A stretch of 64,000 nucleotides of DNA from Opitutaceae bacterium (GCA_016711225.1 JADJTK010000025.1:1-64000), one strand, 5' to 3'; positions 28,362 through 37,500 are shown, numbered from the stretch's first letter. The notes: a model not told the origin generated them from the letters alone. Numbers and translations: made by a program.

Positions 28362-29620
28362 CCCCCGCCTACGTCAAGCCGCCCATTCTCATCGTCGACG
28401 ACGAGCCCATCGTGCTCGCCGCCCTCAAGGAGACGCTCCTGCGCGAGCACTACGATGTGGTCGCCACCAACAGCCCGGCCCAGGCCCTCGACATCCTCCA
28501 CCAGCGCCAATTCACCGTCATCATCTCCGACCACCGCATGCCCGAGATGACCGGGCTCGAGTTCCTCGTCGAGGCCAAGAAGATCCAGCCGCAGACCTCG
28601 CGTATCCTCATCACGGCGGTCCTCTCCCTGCCCACGATCATCGACTCGATCAACAAGGGTGAGATCTTCCGTTTCCTCGCCAAGCCTTGGCTGCGCGAGG
28701 AGCTCACCGCCACGGTCAAGAACGCCGTCCAGCGCTACGAACTGGTCAACCACAACCAGCAGCTCCAGGTCGAGACCGCCGACCTCAACATCCGCCTGGC
28801 CGAGGCCAACCGCACCCTCGAAGGCCAGATCCGCACCCTCGAGCAGCAGAAGATCGCCCTCGACCGCGCCAACGCCTCGCTGGGCACCAATTTCGGCAAG
28901 TCGCTCGACCTGGTCTACCGCATCCTCAACACCTACGACCCGCTGCTGGGCAACCAGATCAAGACGGTCACCGACATCTGCACGAAGATGGCGGATACCG
29001 AGTATTTCACCACCGAGCAGAAACATGTGCTGCGCACCAGCTCGTGGCTCTACGACATCGGCCTGATCGGCGTCTCCCGCGAGCTGCTACGCGCCTTCCG
29101 CACCGGCCAGGCCCTCGGCGAGAACGAGCAGATCATCATCCGCAACCACCCCATCTACGGCCAAGCCCTCGCCTCCTTCGTCGACACCCTCACCACCGTG
29201 GGCGACACCATCCGAGCCCACCACGAGCGCTGGAACGGCACCGGCTTCCCCGACGCACTCAAAGGCGAGACCATCCCCTGGACGGCCCGTTGCCTCGCCG
29301 TTGCGGTGGCCTACGTCGACAGCGGCCTACCCAAGGAGCAGGCGATCGAATACATCCTCAGCGAATCCGGCAGCGGCTTCGACCCCGAGGCCGTGCGGCT
29401 CTTCCTCAAGGTCACGCATCTCATCCAGCTGCCCCGGCAGGTGAAGGAAATCATGCTCGAGGAGCTCGCGCCCGGCATGATGTTGGCCAACGGCATCTAC
29501 AATCCCCACGGCCTGCTACTCATCGGCGAGGGCCAGGAGCTCACGCCCGCGATGATCGCCAAGATCCGCAACTACTCGCAGATGCACCAGATCACGCAGC
29601 AACTCCTGGTCTACACCTGA
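28358..29620 (+). CDS. Response regulator with degenerate HD-GYP domain
   Basis: Probable partner of the overlapping kinase. The 420-residue protein has a receiver with Asp58 (IISDHRMPEMTG) and conserved KPW, a coiled coil near 130-175, then an HD-GYP-like domain. In that domain the first HD is Tyr232-Asp233 (LYDIGLIG), while His264 (RNHPIYG), His288-His289-Glu290 (AHHERWNGTGFP) and later residues are kept, and GYP is GFP. Loss of the first metal-binding His suggests altered or absent c-di-GMP phosphodiesterase activity, leaving perhaps a binding role. Confidence 0.85.
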   Translation: MTPAYVKPPILIVDDEPIVLAALKETLLREHYDVVATNSPAQALDILHQRQFTVIISDHRMPEMTGLEFLVEAKKIQPQTSRILITAVLSLPTIIDSINKGEIFRFLAKPWLREELTATVKNAVQRYELVNHNQQLQVETADLNIRLAEANRTLEGQIRTLEQQKIALDRANASLGTNFGKSLDLVYRILNTYDPLLGNQIKTVTDICTKMADTEYFTTEQKHVLRTSSWLYDIGLIGVSRELLRAFRTGQALGENEQIIIRNHPIYGQALASFVDTLTTVGDTIRAHHERWNGTGFPDALKGETIPWTARCLAVAVAYVDSGLPKEQAIEYILSESGSGFDPEAVRLFLKVTHLIQLPRQVKEIMLEELAPGMMLANGIYNPHGLLLIGEGQELTPAMIAKIRNYSQMHQITQQLLVYT

Positions 29621-29703
29621 GCGATTGCGTAGAGGCAGCGGGCTCGCACGCGCCCTCTGGCCTCTGGCGGCCACGCCCCCAATCCGGTCAGCCCGATCCG
29701 CCC

Positions 29704-29730
29704 GATCCGACCGATCGGTCGGTCGGATCC
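29704..29730. repeat. Near-palindrome between the response regulator and lipA
   Basis: gatccgaccgat is mirrored by atcggtcggtcggatc, a GC-rich inverted repeat 84 bases after the upstream stop. It may act as a terminator; there is no U-tract. The surrounding 29621-29800 holds no gene. Confidence 0.35.
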
Positions 29731-29800
29731 TACCGCCGCGGCGCCCCCCCGCCAACATCCGGGTTGAACTTTCCCCGCTTTCCCGAACCTTCGGCCCCCG

Positions 29801-30703
29801 ATGGTCCCTCGTAAACCCGACTGGCTCCGCGCCAAGCTGCCCTCCGGCCCCGCCTACGGCGCGGTGCGCCAACTCGTCGAGGCCAGCCACCTGCACACCG
29901 TCTGCCAGAGCGCCCAATGCCCCAACATCGGCGAATGCTGGTCGCGCGGCACCGCCACGGTGATGATCCTGGGCAACATCTGCACGCGCTCCTGCAACTT
30001 CTGCGCGATCCAGACCGGTCGCCCCGCCCCGCCCGACCTCGGCGAACCCGCCCGCGTGGCCGACGCCGTCGCCAAGATGCAACTGCGCCACTGCGTGCTC
30101 ACCTCCGTGGCCCGCGACGACCTGCCCGACGGCGGCGCCGCCGCCTGGGCCGCCACCGTGCGCGCCGTCAAACACCGCAGCCCGACCTGCGCCGTCGAGG
30201 TGCTCATCCCCGACCTCAAGGGCCGCGACGACCATCTCGACGTCATCCTCGCGGCTCAGCCCGACATCCTCAACCACAACGTGGAGACCGTGGAGCGCCT
30301 CCAAAAACCGGTGCGCGTGCAGGCCCGCTACGACCGCAGCCTCGGCGTGCTGCGCCACGCCAAGGCGCGCGGCTTCACCACCAAGAGCGGCCTCATGCTC
30401 GGCGTGGGCGAACGCAAGGAAGAGGTCGCCCAGACCCTGTGCGACCTGCGCGCTGTCGGCCTCGACGTGCTCACCATCGGCCAGTATCTCCAGCCCACGC
30501 CCCAGCACTTGGCCATCGACCGCTGGGTCACCCCCGACGAGTTCCGCGAGTGGAAGGAATACGGCCTGTCTATCGGTTTCGGCGTCATCGAGTCCGGCCC
30601 CCTGGTGCGCTCCTCCTACCACGCCGACGAACAGTCCGCCCGCTACACCGGCGCCGAGTCCCTCCATACCGCCGCGCCGGATTCATCAAGCGGCCAAGGC
30701 TGA
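29801..30703 (+). CDS. lipA: Lipoyl synthase
   Basis: Radical-SAM enzyme that inserts two sulfur atoms into octanoyl groups on lipoyl domains. 300 residues. Auxiliary cluster cysteines are Cys35, Cys40 and Cys46 (CQSAQCPNIGEC), and the SAM cluster is Cys61, Cys65 and Cys68 (CTRSCNFC). The conserved C-terminal SSYHADEQ is also present. No lipB is adjacent. Length is normal. Confidence 0.95.
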   Translation: MVPRKPDWLRAKLPSGPAYGAVRQLVEASHLHTVCQSAQCPNIGECWSRGTATVMILGNICTRSCNFCAIQTGRPAPPDLGEPARVADAVAKMQLRHCVLTSVARDDLPDGGAAAWAATVRAVKHRSPTCAVEVLIPDLKGRDDHLDVILAAQPDILNHNVETVERLQKPVRVQARYDRSLGVLRHAKARGFTTKSGLMLGVGERKEEVAQTLCDLRAVGLDVLTIGQYLQPTPQHLAIDRWVTPDEFREWKEYGLSIGFGVIESGPLVRSSYHADEQSARYTGAESLHTAAPDSSSGQG

Positions 30704-30811
30704 GCGTTCCCGCCGGCAATCCCGGGTTGACCCGCCAGTTCGCGACCTCGCAGCGTCGGCGCCGCCGGCGGCTCGGCCGTCGCCTCGTCTCCGCACCTCC
30801 GCCCCACTGAT

Positions 30812-30868
30812 TGCTCCTGCCCCCCCTCCTGCCCCCCGCTCCTACTCCTGCTCCTGCCTGCTCCTCAT
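30812..30868. repeat. Degenerate ctcctgc pyrimidine word repeat
   Basis: Seven or more imperfect copies of a CTCCTGC/CTCCTAC word separated by runs of C, immediately upstream of the xylanase gene. No function is apparent; it is similar in kind to the word arrays at 9739-10096. Confidence 0.6.
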
Positions 30869-30880
30869 CGCCCCACAACC

Positions 30881-32152
30881 ATGACACCCTCGCCGCGACT
30901 GCCCTTTTCGGCTCTCCGATCACTCCTGCCGGCCACACTCCTTTGCACCCTCCTGGCCGCCGTCGCCTCCGCCAGCGGCGACCCTGTGCAGGACGCCGCC
31001 ATCCGCCAGCACCGCATGGGCAACCTCGTGATCACCGCCGCCCCGGGCACGCCGGTGGAAGTCGAGCAGGTGCAACACGAGTTCTGGTTCGGCGCCGCCT
31101 TGGCCAACCAGGCCTTCGACGGCGGGATGCCCGCCGCCGACGCCGCCCGCTACAAGGAGGTCTTCCTCGCCAACTTCAATTCCGCCGTCTGCGAGAACGC
31201 CCTCAAGTGGCTGAGCATGGAGCAGCAGCGCGAAAAGGTCGAATACGCCACGGTCGACGCCATGCTCGCTTGGACCGACCAGCACTCCATCCCCCTGCGC
31301 GGCCACAACATCTATTGGGGCTCGCCGCAATGGATCCAGCCCTGGATGCAGCGGCTCAACGACGCCGCGCTGCGCGCCGCCCTCCAGGCGCGTGGAAAGG
31401 ACATCGGCCGGCGCTACCGCGGCCGCTTCGCCGAATACGATTTCAACAACGAGATGATCCACGGCAATTTCTACGCCGACCGCCTCGGCGCCGGAATCAC
31501 CCGCGAGATGGCCGACTGGGTGCTGGCCGAGGACCCCGCAGCCAAGCTCTACGTGAACGACTACGACATCCTCACCGGCAAACGCCTAGCCGACTATGTC
31601 GCCCATATCCGCAAACTGTTAGCGTCCGGAGTGCCGATCCAGGGCATCGGCGTGCAAGGCCACCTTCACGGCGACTCCTTTGACCCCGCCGATGTGCGGG
31701 CGGCCCTCGACAAACTCGCGCAGTTCCACCTCCCCATTCGCGTCACTGAATTCAACTTCCCCGGCCAACGCTCAAAGTTTCTCCAGAGACCCAAACTCGC
31801 CATCACCCCGAAGGAGGAGCAGGCCAAGGCGCGTGCGATCGTCGAGTACTACCGCACCTGCTTCGCTCATCCCAGCGTCACCGGCATCCTGATGTGGGGC
31901 TTCTGGGAAGGGGCCAACTGGATCCCGCAGTCCTCCCTCTTCAAGAAGGACTGGTCGCCCACCCCCGCCGCCCTCGCCTACCGTGACCTCATCTACCGGG
32001 AATGGTGGACACGCTGGTCCGGCGTCGTCGGTGCGGACGGCCGCCTCGAGGTCCCGGCCTTCTTCGGCACCCATCGGGTCAGCGTCGGAGGCAAGGTCTC
32101 CACGGTGGTCCTGCCGAAAGGGACTGGCACGGCGACCGTGGCATCGCCCTGA
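30881..32152 (+). CDS. Glycoside hydrolase family 10 endo-beta-1,4-xylanase
   Basis: Secreted xylanase of 423 residues with a signal peptide (about 1-32, LLPATLLCTLLAAVASASG). The GH10 barrel shows RGHNIYWGSPQWIQ (substrate-binding HxIxW), general acid/base Glu191 in YDFNNEM and nucleophile Glu290 in IRVTEFNF. YVNDYDI and LMWGFWEGANWIP are further GH10 strands. FNNEM replaces the usual DVVNE, a modest departure seen in some family members. A short beta-sandwich-like tail follows. The genes on both sides have no polysaccharide role. Confidence 0.9.
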   Translation: MTPSPRLPFSALRSLLPATLLCTLLAAVASASGDPVQDAAIRQHRMGNLVITAAPGTPVEVEQVQHEFWFGAALANQAFDGGMPAADAARYKEVFLANFNSAVCENALKWLSMEQQREKVEYATVDAMLAWTDQHSIPLRGHNIYWGSPQWIQPWMQRLNDAALRAALQARGKDIGRRYRGRFAEYDFNNEMIHGNFYADRLGAGITREMADWVLAEDPAAKLYVNDYDILTGKRLADYVAHIRKLLASGVPIQGIGVQGHLHGDSFDPADVRAALDKLAQFHLPIRVTEFNFPGQRSKFLQRPKLAITPKEEQAKARAIVEYYRTCFAHPSVTGILMWGFWEGANWIPQSSLFKKDWSPTPAALAYRDLIYREWWTRWSGVVGADGRLEVPAFFGTHRVSVGGKVSTVVLPKGTGTATVASP

Positions 32153-32311
32153 CTCGGCAGTGTGCCGTAGCACGGGCCTCCCGTCCCGTTGGTCGGAAGC
32201 CCCGCGTCCGATCCAAGCGCTCGGCGTGTAGACCGCGTGCTTGCACGCGCCCCACTCGCTCAGCCCCGCTTTCGCATCGCCAGAGGCCCGCCACCGCGCA
32301 CGATCACCGGC

Positions 32312-33088
32312 ATGGAATCCCGCGAGGAGATCGTGGAAAATTGGTTACCCCGCTACACCGGCCTGCCGCTGGACAAGTTCGGACACTTCATCCTGCTCAC
32401 GAACTTCCTGCACTACGTCCAGCTCTTCGCACACTGGCACGCCGTGCCCATCGTCGGGGCCGACAAGCCCATGCCCAACGCCACCGCCGGAGGCATCACC
32501 ATCATCAACTTCGGCATGGGCAGCGCCAACGCCGCCACGATCATGGACCTGCTCAGCGCCGTGCAGCCCAAGGCCTGCCTCTTCCTGGGCAAATGCGGCG
32601 GCCTCAAGGAAAAACCCGGGATCGGCGAGCTCATCCTCCCTTTGGCCGCCATCCGCGGCGAAGGTACCTCCAACGACTACTTCCCGCCCGAGGTCCCCGC
32701 CCTGCCCGCCTTCGCCCTCCAGAAGGCCATTTCCACCGCCGTGCGCGACCACGGACGCGATTACTGGACAGGCACCGTCTACACCACCAACCGTCGTGTC
32801 TGGGAGCACGACACGCACTTCAAGGACTACCTGCGACGCACCCGCTGCATGGCGATCGACATGGAGACGGCCACCCTCTTCGCCGTGGGCTTTTTCAACC
32901 ACATCCCGGCCGGCGCGCTGCTGCTGGTCTCCGACCACCCGATGGTGCCCGAAGGGGTGAAGACCGCCGAGAGCGACCGCGAGGTCAGTGCCCATTTCGT
33001 GGAGCACCACCTGCGGATCGGCCTCGATTCGCTCAAGCGGCTGATCAACGAGGGGGTCGAGGTGCGCCACCTGCGCTTCGAGAAATAG
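32312..33088 (+). CDS. amn: AMP nucleosidase
   Basis: Hydrolyses AMP to adenine and ribose-5-phosphate. 258 residues from the ATG at 32312 (MESREEIVENWLPRYTG). It is of the short Amn type, corresponding to the C-terminal catalytic domain of E. coli Amn. Visible motifs are INFGMGSANAATIMDLL, FLGKCGGLK, GEGTSNDYFPPEVPALP and IDMETATLFAVGF (nucleobase and ribose binding). The frame continues upstream to 32189 without coding character. Confidence 0.9.
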   Translation: MESREEIVENWLPRYTGLPLDKFGHFILLTNFLHYVQLFAHWHAVPIVGADKPMPNATAGGITIINFGMGSANAATIMDLLSAVQPKACLFLGKCGGLKEKPGIGELILPLAAIRGEGTSNDYFPPEVPALPAFALQKAISTAVRDHGRDYWTGTVYTTNRRVWEHDTHFKDYLRRTRCMAIDMETATLFAVGFFNHIPAGALLLVSDHPMVPEGVKTAESDREVSAHFVEHHLRIGLDSLKRLINEGVEVRHLRFEK

Positions 33089-33159
33089 CACTGGGAAGCG
33101 CTGAACCGGTGGGCGCGGCCACCGGCCCGAAGTCCAATCGCAGAGGGAGCGATGCCTCC

Positions 33160-34359
33160 TCACCCCCCGGTCGAGCGCACTTCGATCACCACCGCTTCAA
33201 ACAGATTGCGCCGCAGATAACCGATCTCGGCAAAACCGTAGCCGCCAGTTCCCCAGCGTACGCCCCAAGAGTTCTTGAAGATGAAATGCACATCGGCGGC
33301 CTGCCCGGTCTTCGAGTAATAGCCCACCAAGGTCACCGCATGGGAGTAGCCCTCCATCGGCGCCTGCTCGCTCAGGGTGGGGGCGCGCAGCGAGCGCCAG
33401 TGCGGCCAGCCCAACCCGATCACCACGGGTACGCCCTCATTGAGCGCATGCATGATGTTGGCAATCTTCACGTCGTTATTGACCCCTGGCACCATGTAGG
33501 TCGAGACCTCGCGACGGCTGCGCGCGCTCGCGATGACTTCACTGTCGGGGTCGGGGATGTTCTCCATCGCCAGGCCGAAGCGATTGGGCAGCTCCGACTG
33601 GAGGGGTATGCCGTAGGCCCGTACCGCCGAGAGCACTTCGTCGAGCACGAAGCCAGCGTCACGTTCATCGTCCTCGCCCGGCCCGAGCCTGACCTTGCGC
33701 GCCTCACCGGCGGGGATGCCCAGCGTGCGCCGGGTAGCCCAGATGAGATACTCTTCGGAGAGCTTTTCCGCGTGGCCCACGGCCGCCGCGTTCTGGAACT
33801 CCAAGGCGCTGACCACGGCGAACACCGCGCAACTGGGCCGCTGCCCCTGGCTCTTCGTGCCCAACTCCAGCTCCCGAAAGCGCGGCCGCAGATCCACCTC
33901 CCCCAGCTTCGCCTGCGTGCCGAAACGGGCCAGCGCCCGCCCCACCGCCGAATCGCTCCGCGCCGCCGGCCTGGGGCTGGCTACCGTGCGGGGCAAGGAA
34001 GCTTGTGCGGCGGCCTGCTGTTTTCTCTCGGTCGACAGCAGCAACTCCCGCAGGTCCTCGGCGGCCTGGCTGTATCCGAACCGTTGCTGAAGCTCTGGTC
34101 CAAGCGAGCGCAACGCCAGCTGGGCGATGCCGTCGCTGTGGCGGATCGTCACCGTGGAGGACGATACCGCCACCACCTTCACCGAGCGGTAGACGACGCC
34201 CTTGACCTCCAGCAAATCGAAGGTGGCTCCCACCTGGGCGCCAGCCGGGTGCCCGAGCAGCCACGACAGCGCCAGGGACGCCGCCGCGAAGTTTCGGAAA
34301 AGTTTCCGAAAATGCCTCTTGCCATGTACCGGACCCGCTTGAATATCCGCCTTTCTCAT
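33160..34359 (-). CDS. Exported papain-like (C1) cysteine peptidase
   Basis: A 399-residue protein with an N-terminal signal or anchor segment (FAAASLALSWLLGHPAGAQ). Residues 43-110 form a small beta domain (VGATFDLLEVKGVVYRSVKVV), and the C1-like catalytic domain has Cys177 (SQGQRPSCAVFA, with Gln172 as oxyanion partner), His340 (GYSHAVTLVGY) and Asn363 (FKNSWGVRWG). It lacks the disulfide pattern of eukaryotic papains. Its start lies 6 bases from the tRNA-Glu gene on the opposite strand. Confidence 0.85.
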   Translation of the reverse strand: MRKADIQAGPVHGKRHFRKLFRNFAAASLALSWLLGHPAGAQVGATFDLLEVKGVVYRSVKVVAVSSSTVTIRHSDGIAQLALRSLGPELQQRFGYSQAAEDLRELLLSTERKQQAAAQASLPRTVASPRPAARSDSAVGRALARFGTQAKLGEVDLRPRFRELELGTKSQGQRPSCAVFAVVSALEFQNAAAVGHAEKLSEEYLIWATRRTLGIPAGEARKVRLGPGEDDERDAGFVLDEVLSAVRAYGIPLQSELPNRFGLAMENIPDPDSEVIASARSRREVSTYMVPGVNNDVKIANIMHALNEGVPVVIGLGWPHWRSLRAPTLSEQAPMEGYSHAVTLVGYYSKTGQAADVHFIFKNSWGVRWGTGGYGFAEIGYLRRNLFEAVVIEVRSTGG

Positions 34360-34364
34360 TTCTA

Positions 34365-34439
34365 GCCCTCATCGTCTAACGGTTAGGACGGGGCCCTCTC
34401 AAGGCCCAAATCGGGGTTCGATTCCCCGTGAGGGCGCCA
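34365..34439 (+). tRNA. tRNA-Glu (CTC)
   Basis: Cloverleaf with 7-bp acceptor GCCCTCA/TGAGGGC, D-arm with GGTTAGGA, anticodon stem GGGCC/GGCCC around CTCTCAA (anticodon CTC at 34398-34400), T-arm CGGGG-TTCGATT-CCCCG, discriminator G and encoded CCA at 34437-34439. It is the likely integration site of the adjacent integrase. Confidence 0.93.
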
Positions 34440-34458
34440 TCTCATAGGAGATGGCGCC
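34433..34458. repeat. Perfect 11-bp inverted repeat over the tRNA 3' end
   Basis: GGCGCCATCTC, which includes the last tRNA bases and the encoded CCA, is mirrored exactly by GAGATGGCGCC after a 4-base loop. It may terminate the tRNA or form part of an attachment site for the integrase starting 54 bases on. No second copy of the tRNA 3' end was found in the window. Confidence 0.55.
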
Positions 34459-34512
34459 GAGTGAGAAGAGCAGGTTTGCGCTAGTTTCTGCGGTCTGTTT
34501 GTTTGAAACCGT

Positions 34513-35744
34513 ATGAAATCGCCAGACTGGCCAAAGGTCCTCAAATCCGGGGCCTCCAGCGTCAAGGTTTACCGCGGCGCCCACCCCAAGACGGTCTCGG
34601 GCTACGTCTACACGGTCGCTTTCGTCGATTTGACCGGCAAACGCGTCCTTCGCCAACGCGCCACCATCGAGGCGGCCATGGAGGAGGCCTCCACCACCGT
34701 CCAGCGCTTGGCCGAGGGCCGCCCGGAGGCCGCTGCCCTCACCCGGTCCGACCGCGACGAGCTCGTGGCCTTGCGCCGACTGGCCTTCCCCACCCCGCCC
34801 GTCCTAGCCCTCCAGGAATGGGCGCGAGCCCGCGATCTAACCGCAGGCAAGGTCCTGGCCTCTGCCGAGGCCTGGGCAGCCGCCCACGCCGCCGGCAAGC
34901 CCACCGGAGAGACCGAGGTTGGCAAGATCGTCGACGATTTCATACAAGCCAAGGAATCGGCCGGAAACAGGGTGAACGGACCTACCGGGCCAAATTGAAG
35001 CCGCTGGTGGAGTGGTTCCAGGGCCGCGACCTGGGCAGCCTGGGCGCCGGGGAGCTCGGGGAGTACCTGGGAAGCTTCGCCGACGGGGTCACCCGCAACG
35101 ACCACCGAAAGCGCGCCGTGGCCCTGTGGCGCTGGGCCCAAAACAACCGCAGAATCCCGCGCGGGGTGCAGCTTGAGATCGAGCTGACCGAACGCGCAAA
35201 GGAGAACGCAACCGAGATCGGGATCCTAAACGCCGAGACCTGGGCCAAGCTCCTGCACTGGTGCCACGAGAAGAAACCCGAGTACCTCGCCGCCCTGGTC
35301 CTGGCAGGCTTTTGCGGTCTTCGCGCTGACGAAATCCACGGCAAGCGCGCCGACCGCGGCGTGCGCCAATCCTGGGCCGACGTTCACCTAGACCGCGGCT
35401 TTGTGCGGGTCACCGTCGCCAAAACCAATACGCCGGCGTGGCGCATGGTCCCGCTTTGCCCCGCCGCCATCGCTTGGCTTCGCCTCTGTCCCGGGCAACG
35501 CGCCGGCCCGGTCTGCGAACCGGCGGCCCTAGAAAAGCTGCGCTGGCATGCCAAACGCGCCGCCTTCGCCCTGCCGGAGAATTGCCTGCGCCATTCATTC
35601 ATTTCTCACCGGATACCGGTGACCAAGGGCAACAAGCCCCAGGTCGCCAGCGAGGCCGGCAACAGCGTGGCCGAGATCGACAAGCGCTACCGCGTGCCCC
35701 TCACCCTGTCGGAGGGGCGAGCGTGGTTTGCGGTGACGCCATAA
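34513..35744 (+). CDS. Phage-type tyrosine integrase (one-base frameshift)
   Basis: Site-specific recombinase beside tRNA-Glu. The N-terminal part (KVYRGAHPKTVSGYVYTVAF) and SAM-like core-binding domain run to about residue 150, then the frame changes near 34963 (ggaaacagg). The catalytic domain follows in the other frame, with box I Arg in GFCGLRADEI, box II LRHSFISHR, and nucleophile Tyr in VAEIDKRYR before a PAEAEAWF-like end. Adding one base gives 411 codons. It lacks the IntI-specific insert, so it is a prophage or island integrase, not an integron integrase. Confidence 0.85.
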
Positions 35745-35872
35745 GCGCGAAACTACGCGCCGGTGCGCCATTACTGCGACCGCGCCACCAAGGCGCAGTC
35801 CGCGCGCTTCTTCGGGTTCCGACCACCGCGCAAAAACTTGCGACCAGATCGGGCTCGCCCTAGTATCCCGAT

Positions 35873-36148
35873 ATGGATGGCCAGCCCGAGACCTACGAGG
35901 AGAGAGTCCACCGGGTCCTGGCTGCGTCGGCGCGCTGCACATCGCGCAGCCTCGAACTTATGACCCGGGACCAAGTCGTGGCCTTCCGAGCTCGGGTTTT
36001 GGCATTGGATTACCCTGGGGGCAAACCGATCCCAATTCTTGGCCCGATCGACCGGCGCCTCGCTCAGTTGGACCGTGAGGCGAGCGCGCCACCAAAGCCC
36101 GCCCGGCACCGATACTTGGCGGCGGACCCACGCGGTTGGTTTTGGTAG
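35873..36148 (+). CDS. Hypothetical protein, 91 residues
   Basis: Follows the integrase by 128 bases on the same strand. It starts MDGQPETYEERVHRVLAASAR and is helical and basic, with a Pro-rich end. It has no recognisable family, signal or membrane segment. It ends 20 bases before the convergent end of the cassette array and may be cargo of the integrase-bearing element. Confidence 0.5.
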   Translation: MDGQPETYEERVHRVLAASARCTSRSLELMTRDQVVAFRARVLALDYPGGKPIPILGPIDRRLAQLDREASAPPKPARHRYLAADPRGWFW

Positions 36149-36167
36149 GGCGTTATTGCCCCGGTTT

Positions 36168-36446
36168 TCATGCCGTGAGTCTGCGGAAGGTTTCGAGCGC
36201 ACTCTTCAGATCGTGGCAGTCGATCCGCTCAATAGGCATATCCCAACCGCCATCCTCAACGAGCGACACCAAGTAGCGGTCTCGGTACCAACCGAGATCC
36301 AGAACCCTCCTCTTTTCTGGGCTCAGGAATTCGGCCTGGAGAACATCTTCGCCCTGCTCACGCGCCATTTCTTCAAATAGAGTCGCAGCAGGCTCTCGCT
36401 CGATCAAGCGCAGCGAATCATGAGTGATTTTCCAGCAGGTCTTCAT
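36168..36446 (-). CDS. Cassette 7: hypothetical protein
   Basis: 92 residues from the ATG at 36446 (MKTCWKITHDSLRLIEREP), which lies 5 bases from the short attC. The C-terminal part (LDLGWYRDRYLVSLVEDG and LKSALETFRRLTA) suggests a small alpha/beta protein, unrecognised. It is the last unit of the array and no attC follows its stop. The longer frame to 36641 reads through attC and the end of the acetyltransferase gene and is rejected. Confidence 0.6.
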   Translation of the reverse strand: MKTCWKITHDSLRLIEREPAATLFEEMAREQGEDVLQAEFLSPEKRRVLDLGWYRDRYLVSLVEDGGWDMPIERIDCHDLKSALETFRRLTA

Positions 36447-36450
36447 CTTT

Positions 36451-36503
36451 GCCCCAGCGATACAGGTCAGCCACGGTCGTTGTGCTGTAGCGCCTGATTG
36501 GGC
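36451..36503 (-). repeat. Short degenerate attC-like site (53 bp)
   Basis: Outer boxes are GCCCCAG and ATTGGGC, each one or two bases off consensus. The inner stem GCGATACAG/CTGTAGCGC closes a 19-base loop. It separates the acetyltransferase cassette from the last cassette. It is too short and degenerate to be sure it is active. Confidence 0.5.
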
Positions 36504-36934
36504 TCCGTTTTTAACACCCTTCGATACACCGACTGTGTCTTCGAGGAGGAAAAACCGAGAGCAGGATAAAAGATATGGCTCTCTACACGCTTGGTGTTGC
36601 TGCGCACGACGAGAGCTTCTGCACCAATCTGGCTGGCCCACTGTTCAGCTCGGTGGACAAGACTCCGCCCTACTCCACAACGCCGAGATTCCTCACTGAC
36701 TATGAGCCCAACGATCTCGACTCTAAATCCAGATTCTAGAACTACGGATGCGTGTGCCTGCAGCCAGCCAACGATTTCTTCTTTCAAAACTGCGACGATC
36801 AAAAGGTCCTCTTGACGACCGGCGATTTTCGCAAGCCGATAGGAAATGGCTTCAGCATCGCCGGGATAGCCGAGCAGATTCGTGAGCCGTGCGATGTCAG
36901 CCGAATCGGAAGAAACTGCGTCGCGAATTATCAT
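36467..36934 (-). CDS. Cassette 6: GNAT family N-acetyltransferase
   Basis: 155 residues from the ATG at 36934 (MIIRDAVSSDSADIARL). The acetyl-CoA motif is VSEESRRCGVGRSLVHRAEQWA (RxxGxG/A), and the C-terminal HIFYPALGFSSSKTQSVYRR is the canonical GNAT end. The acceptor is unknown. The stop falls inside the short attC, so the tail NQALQHNDRG is encoded by the recombination site. The frame continues upstream through the 90-bp attC to 37081. Confidence 0.85.
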   Translation of the reverse strand: MIIRDAVSSDSADIARLTNLLGYPGDAEAISYRLAKIAGRQEDLLIVAVLKEEIVGWLQAHASVVLESGFRVEIVGLIVSEESRRCGVGRSLVHRAEQWASQIGAEALVVRSNTKRVESHIFYPALGFSSSKTQSVYRRVLKTEPNQALQHNDRG

Positions 36935-36944
36935 GCTGTCTTTT

Positions 36945-37034
36945 GCCCAACGTCGGCGGTCAGGGACGCCGGGCCCCAGCTCAGTCGTAGAGGACGGGGC
37001 CTTCCCCTCCGTTCCCTGTAGTGGCTTGTTCGCC
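36945..37034 (-). repeat. attC-like site, 90 bp
   Basis: Outer boxes GCCCAAC and GTTCGCC. The inner stem pairs CAGGGACG with CGTTCCCTG, with one unpaired T, and GGCCCC with GGGGCC. It is nearly identical to the site at 37508-37597 over its first 55 bases. On the minus strand it is open in at least one frame. Confidence 0.75.
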
Positions 37035-37041
37035 TTCCGCT

Positions 37042-37500
37042 TCATTTTGCCGATCTGCTGCGGGGTTCCGACCCGCGCCATGTACAGTATCGAAGCTCGG
37101 CATCCACGAACCCATCTGGGCCGAACTCGACTATCAACTCAGCCTGCCCCTTCTCTTCTTTCGTGGTTCCGAGCTTCCTGACCTCCGCGTGAATCCAGAG
37201 TCTCTTGGCTTCAACTCCGGGTGTGAAGATCCAGACTTGGCTCCCTGGATAGAATGCGAGCCGCTTGCGCATCTCATCGTCTGGCTCCCACACATCGGCG
37301 CCGATGCATGCGCTAAACCGAACATCGAAGATCTTCGGATCAGCCGATAGCGTGCTATCGATCCGTAAGACGACCGGCCCTAACGGCGACCACCCGTAGC
37401 GCTTCTCAACGGAGTCAGGCAGAAGCATGGCATCTTCATCTGCACGCAAGGGACCGGCAGCGGTGGCCAAGAAGAATGCGAGGATTGCCGTGATGCGCAT
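37042..37500 (-). CDS. Cassette 5: exported hypothetical protein
   Basis: 152 residues from the ATG at 37500 (MRITAILAFFLATAAGPLRADED), which gives a clean signal peptide. The mature part (RFSACIGADVWEPDDEMRKRL, HAEVRKLGTTKEEKGQ) is unrecognised. The frame has no stop upstream through the attC and is continuous with the preceding cassette, so a 373-residue read-through product from 38163 is possible. Confidence 0.65.
   Translation of the reverse strand: MRITAILAFFLATAAGPLRADEDAMLLPDSVEKRYGWSPLGPVVLRIDSTLSADPKIFDVRFSACIGADVWEPDDEMRKRLAFYPGSQVWIFTPGVEAKRLWIHAEVRKLGTTKEEKGQAELIVEFGPDGFVDAELRYCTWRGSEPRSRSAK

Noticed and set aside
34513..35744. The integrase near the array as an integron integrase (IntI)
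   Set aside because: It is a phage/island-type enzyme with box II LRHSF and a PAEAEAWF-like end, it lacks the IntI-specific insert, and it faces away from the array next to a tRNA.
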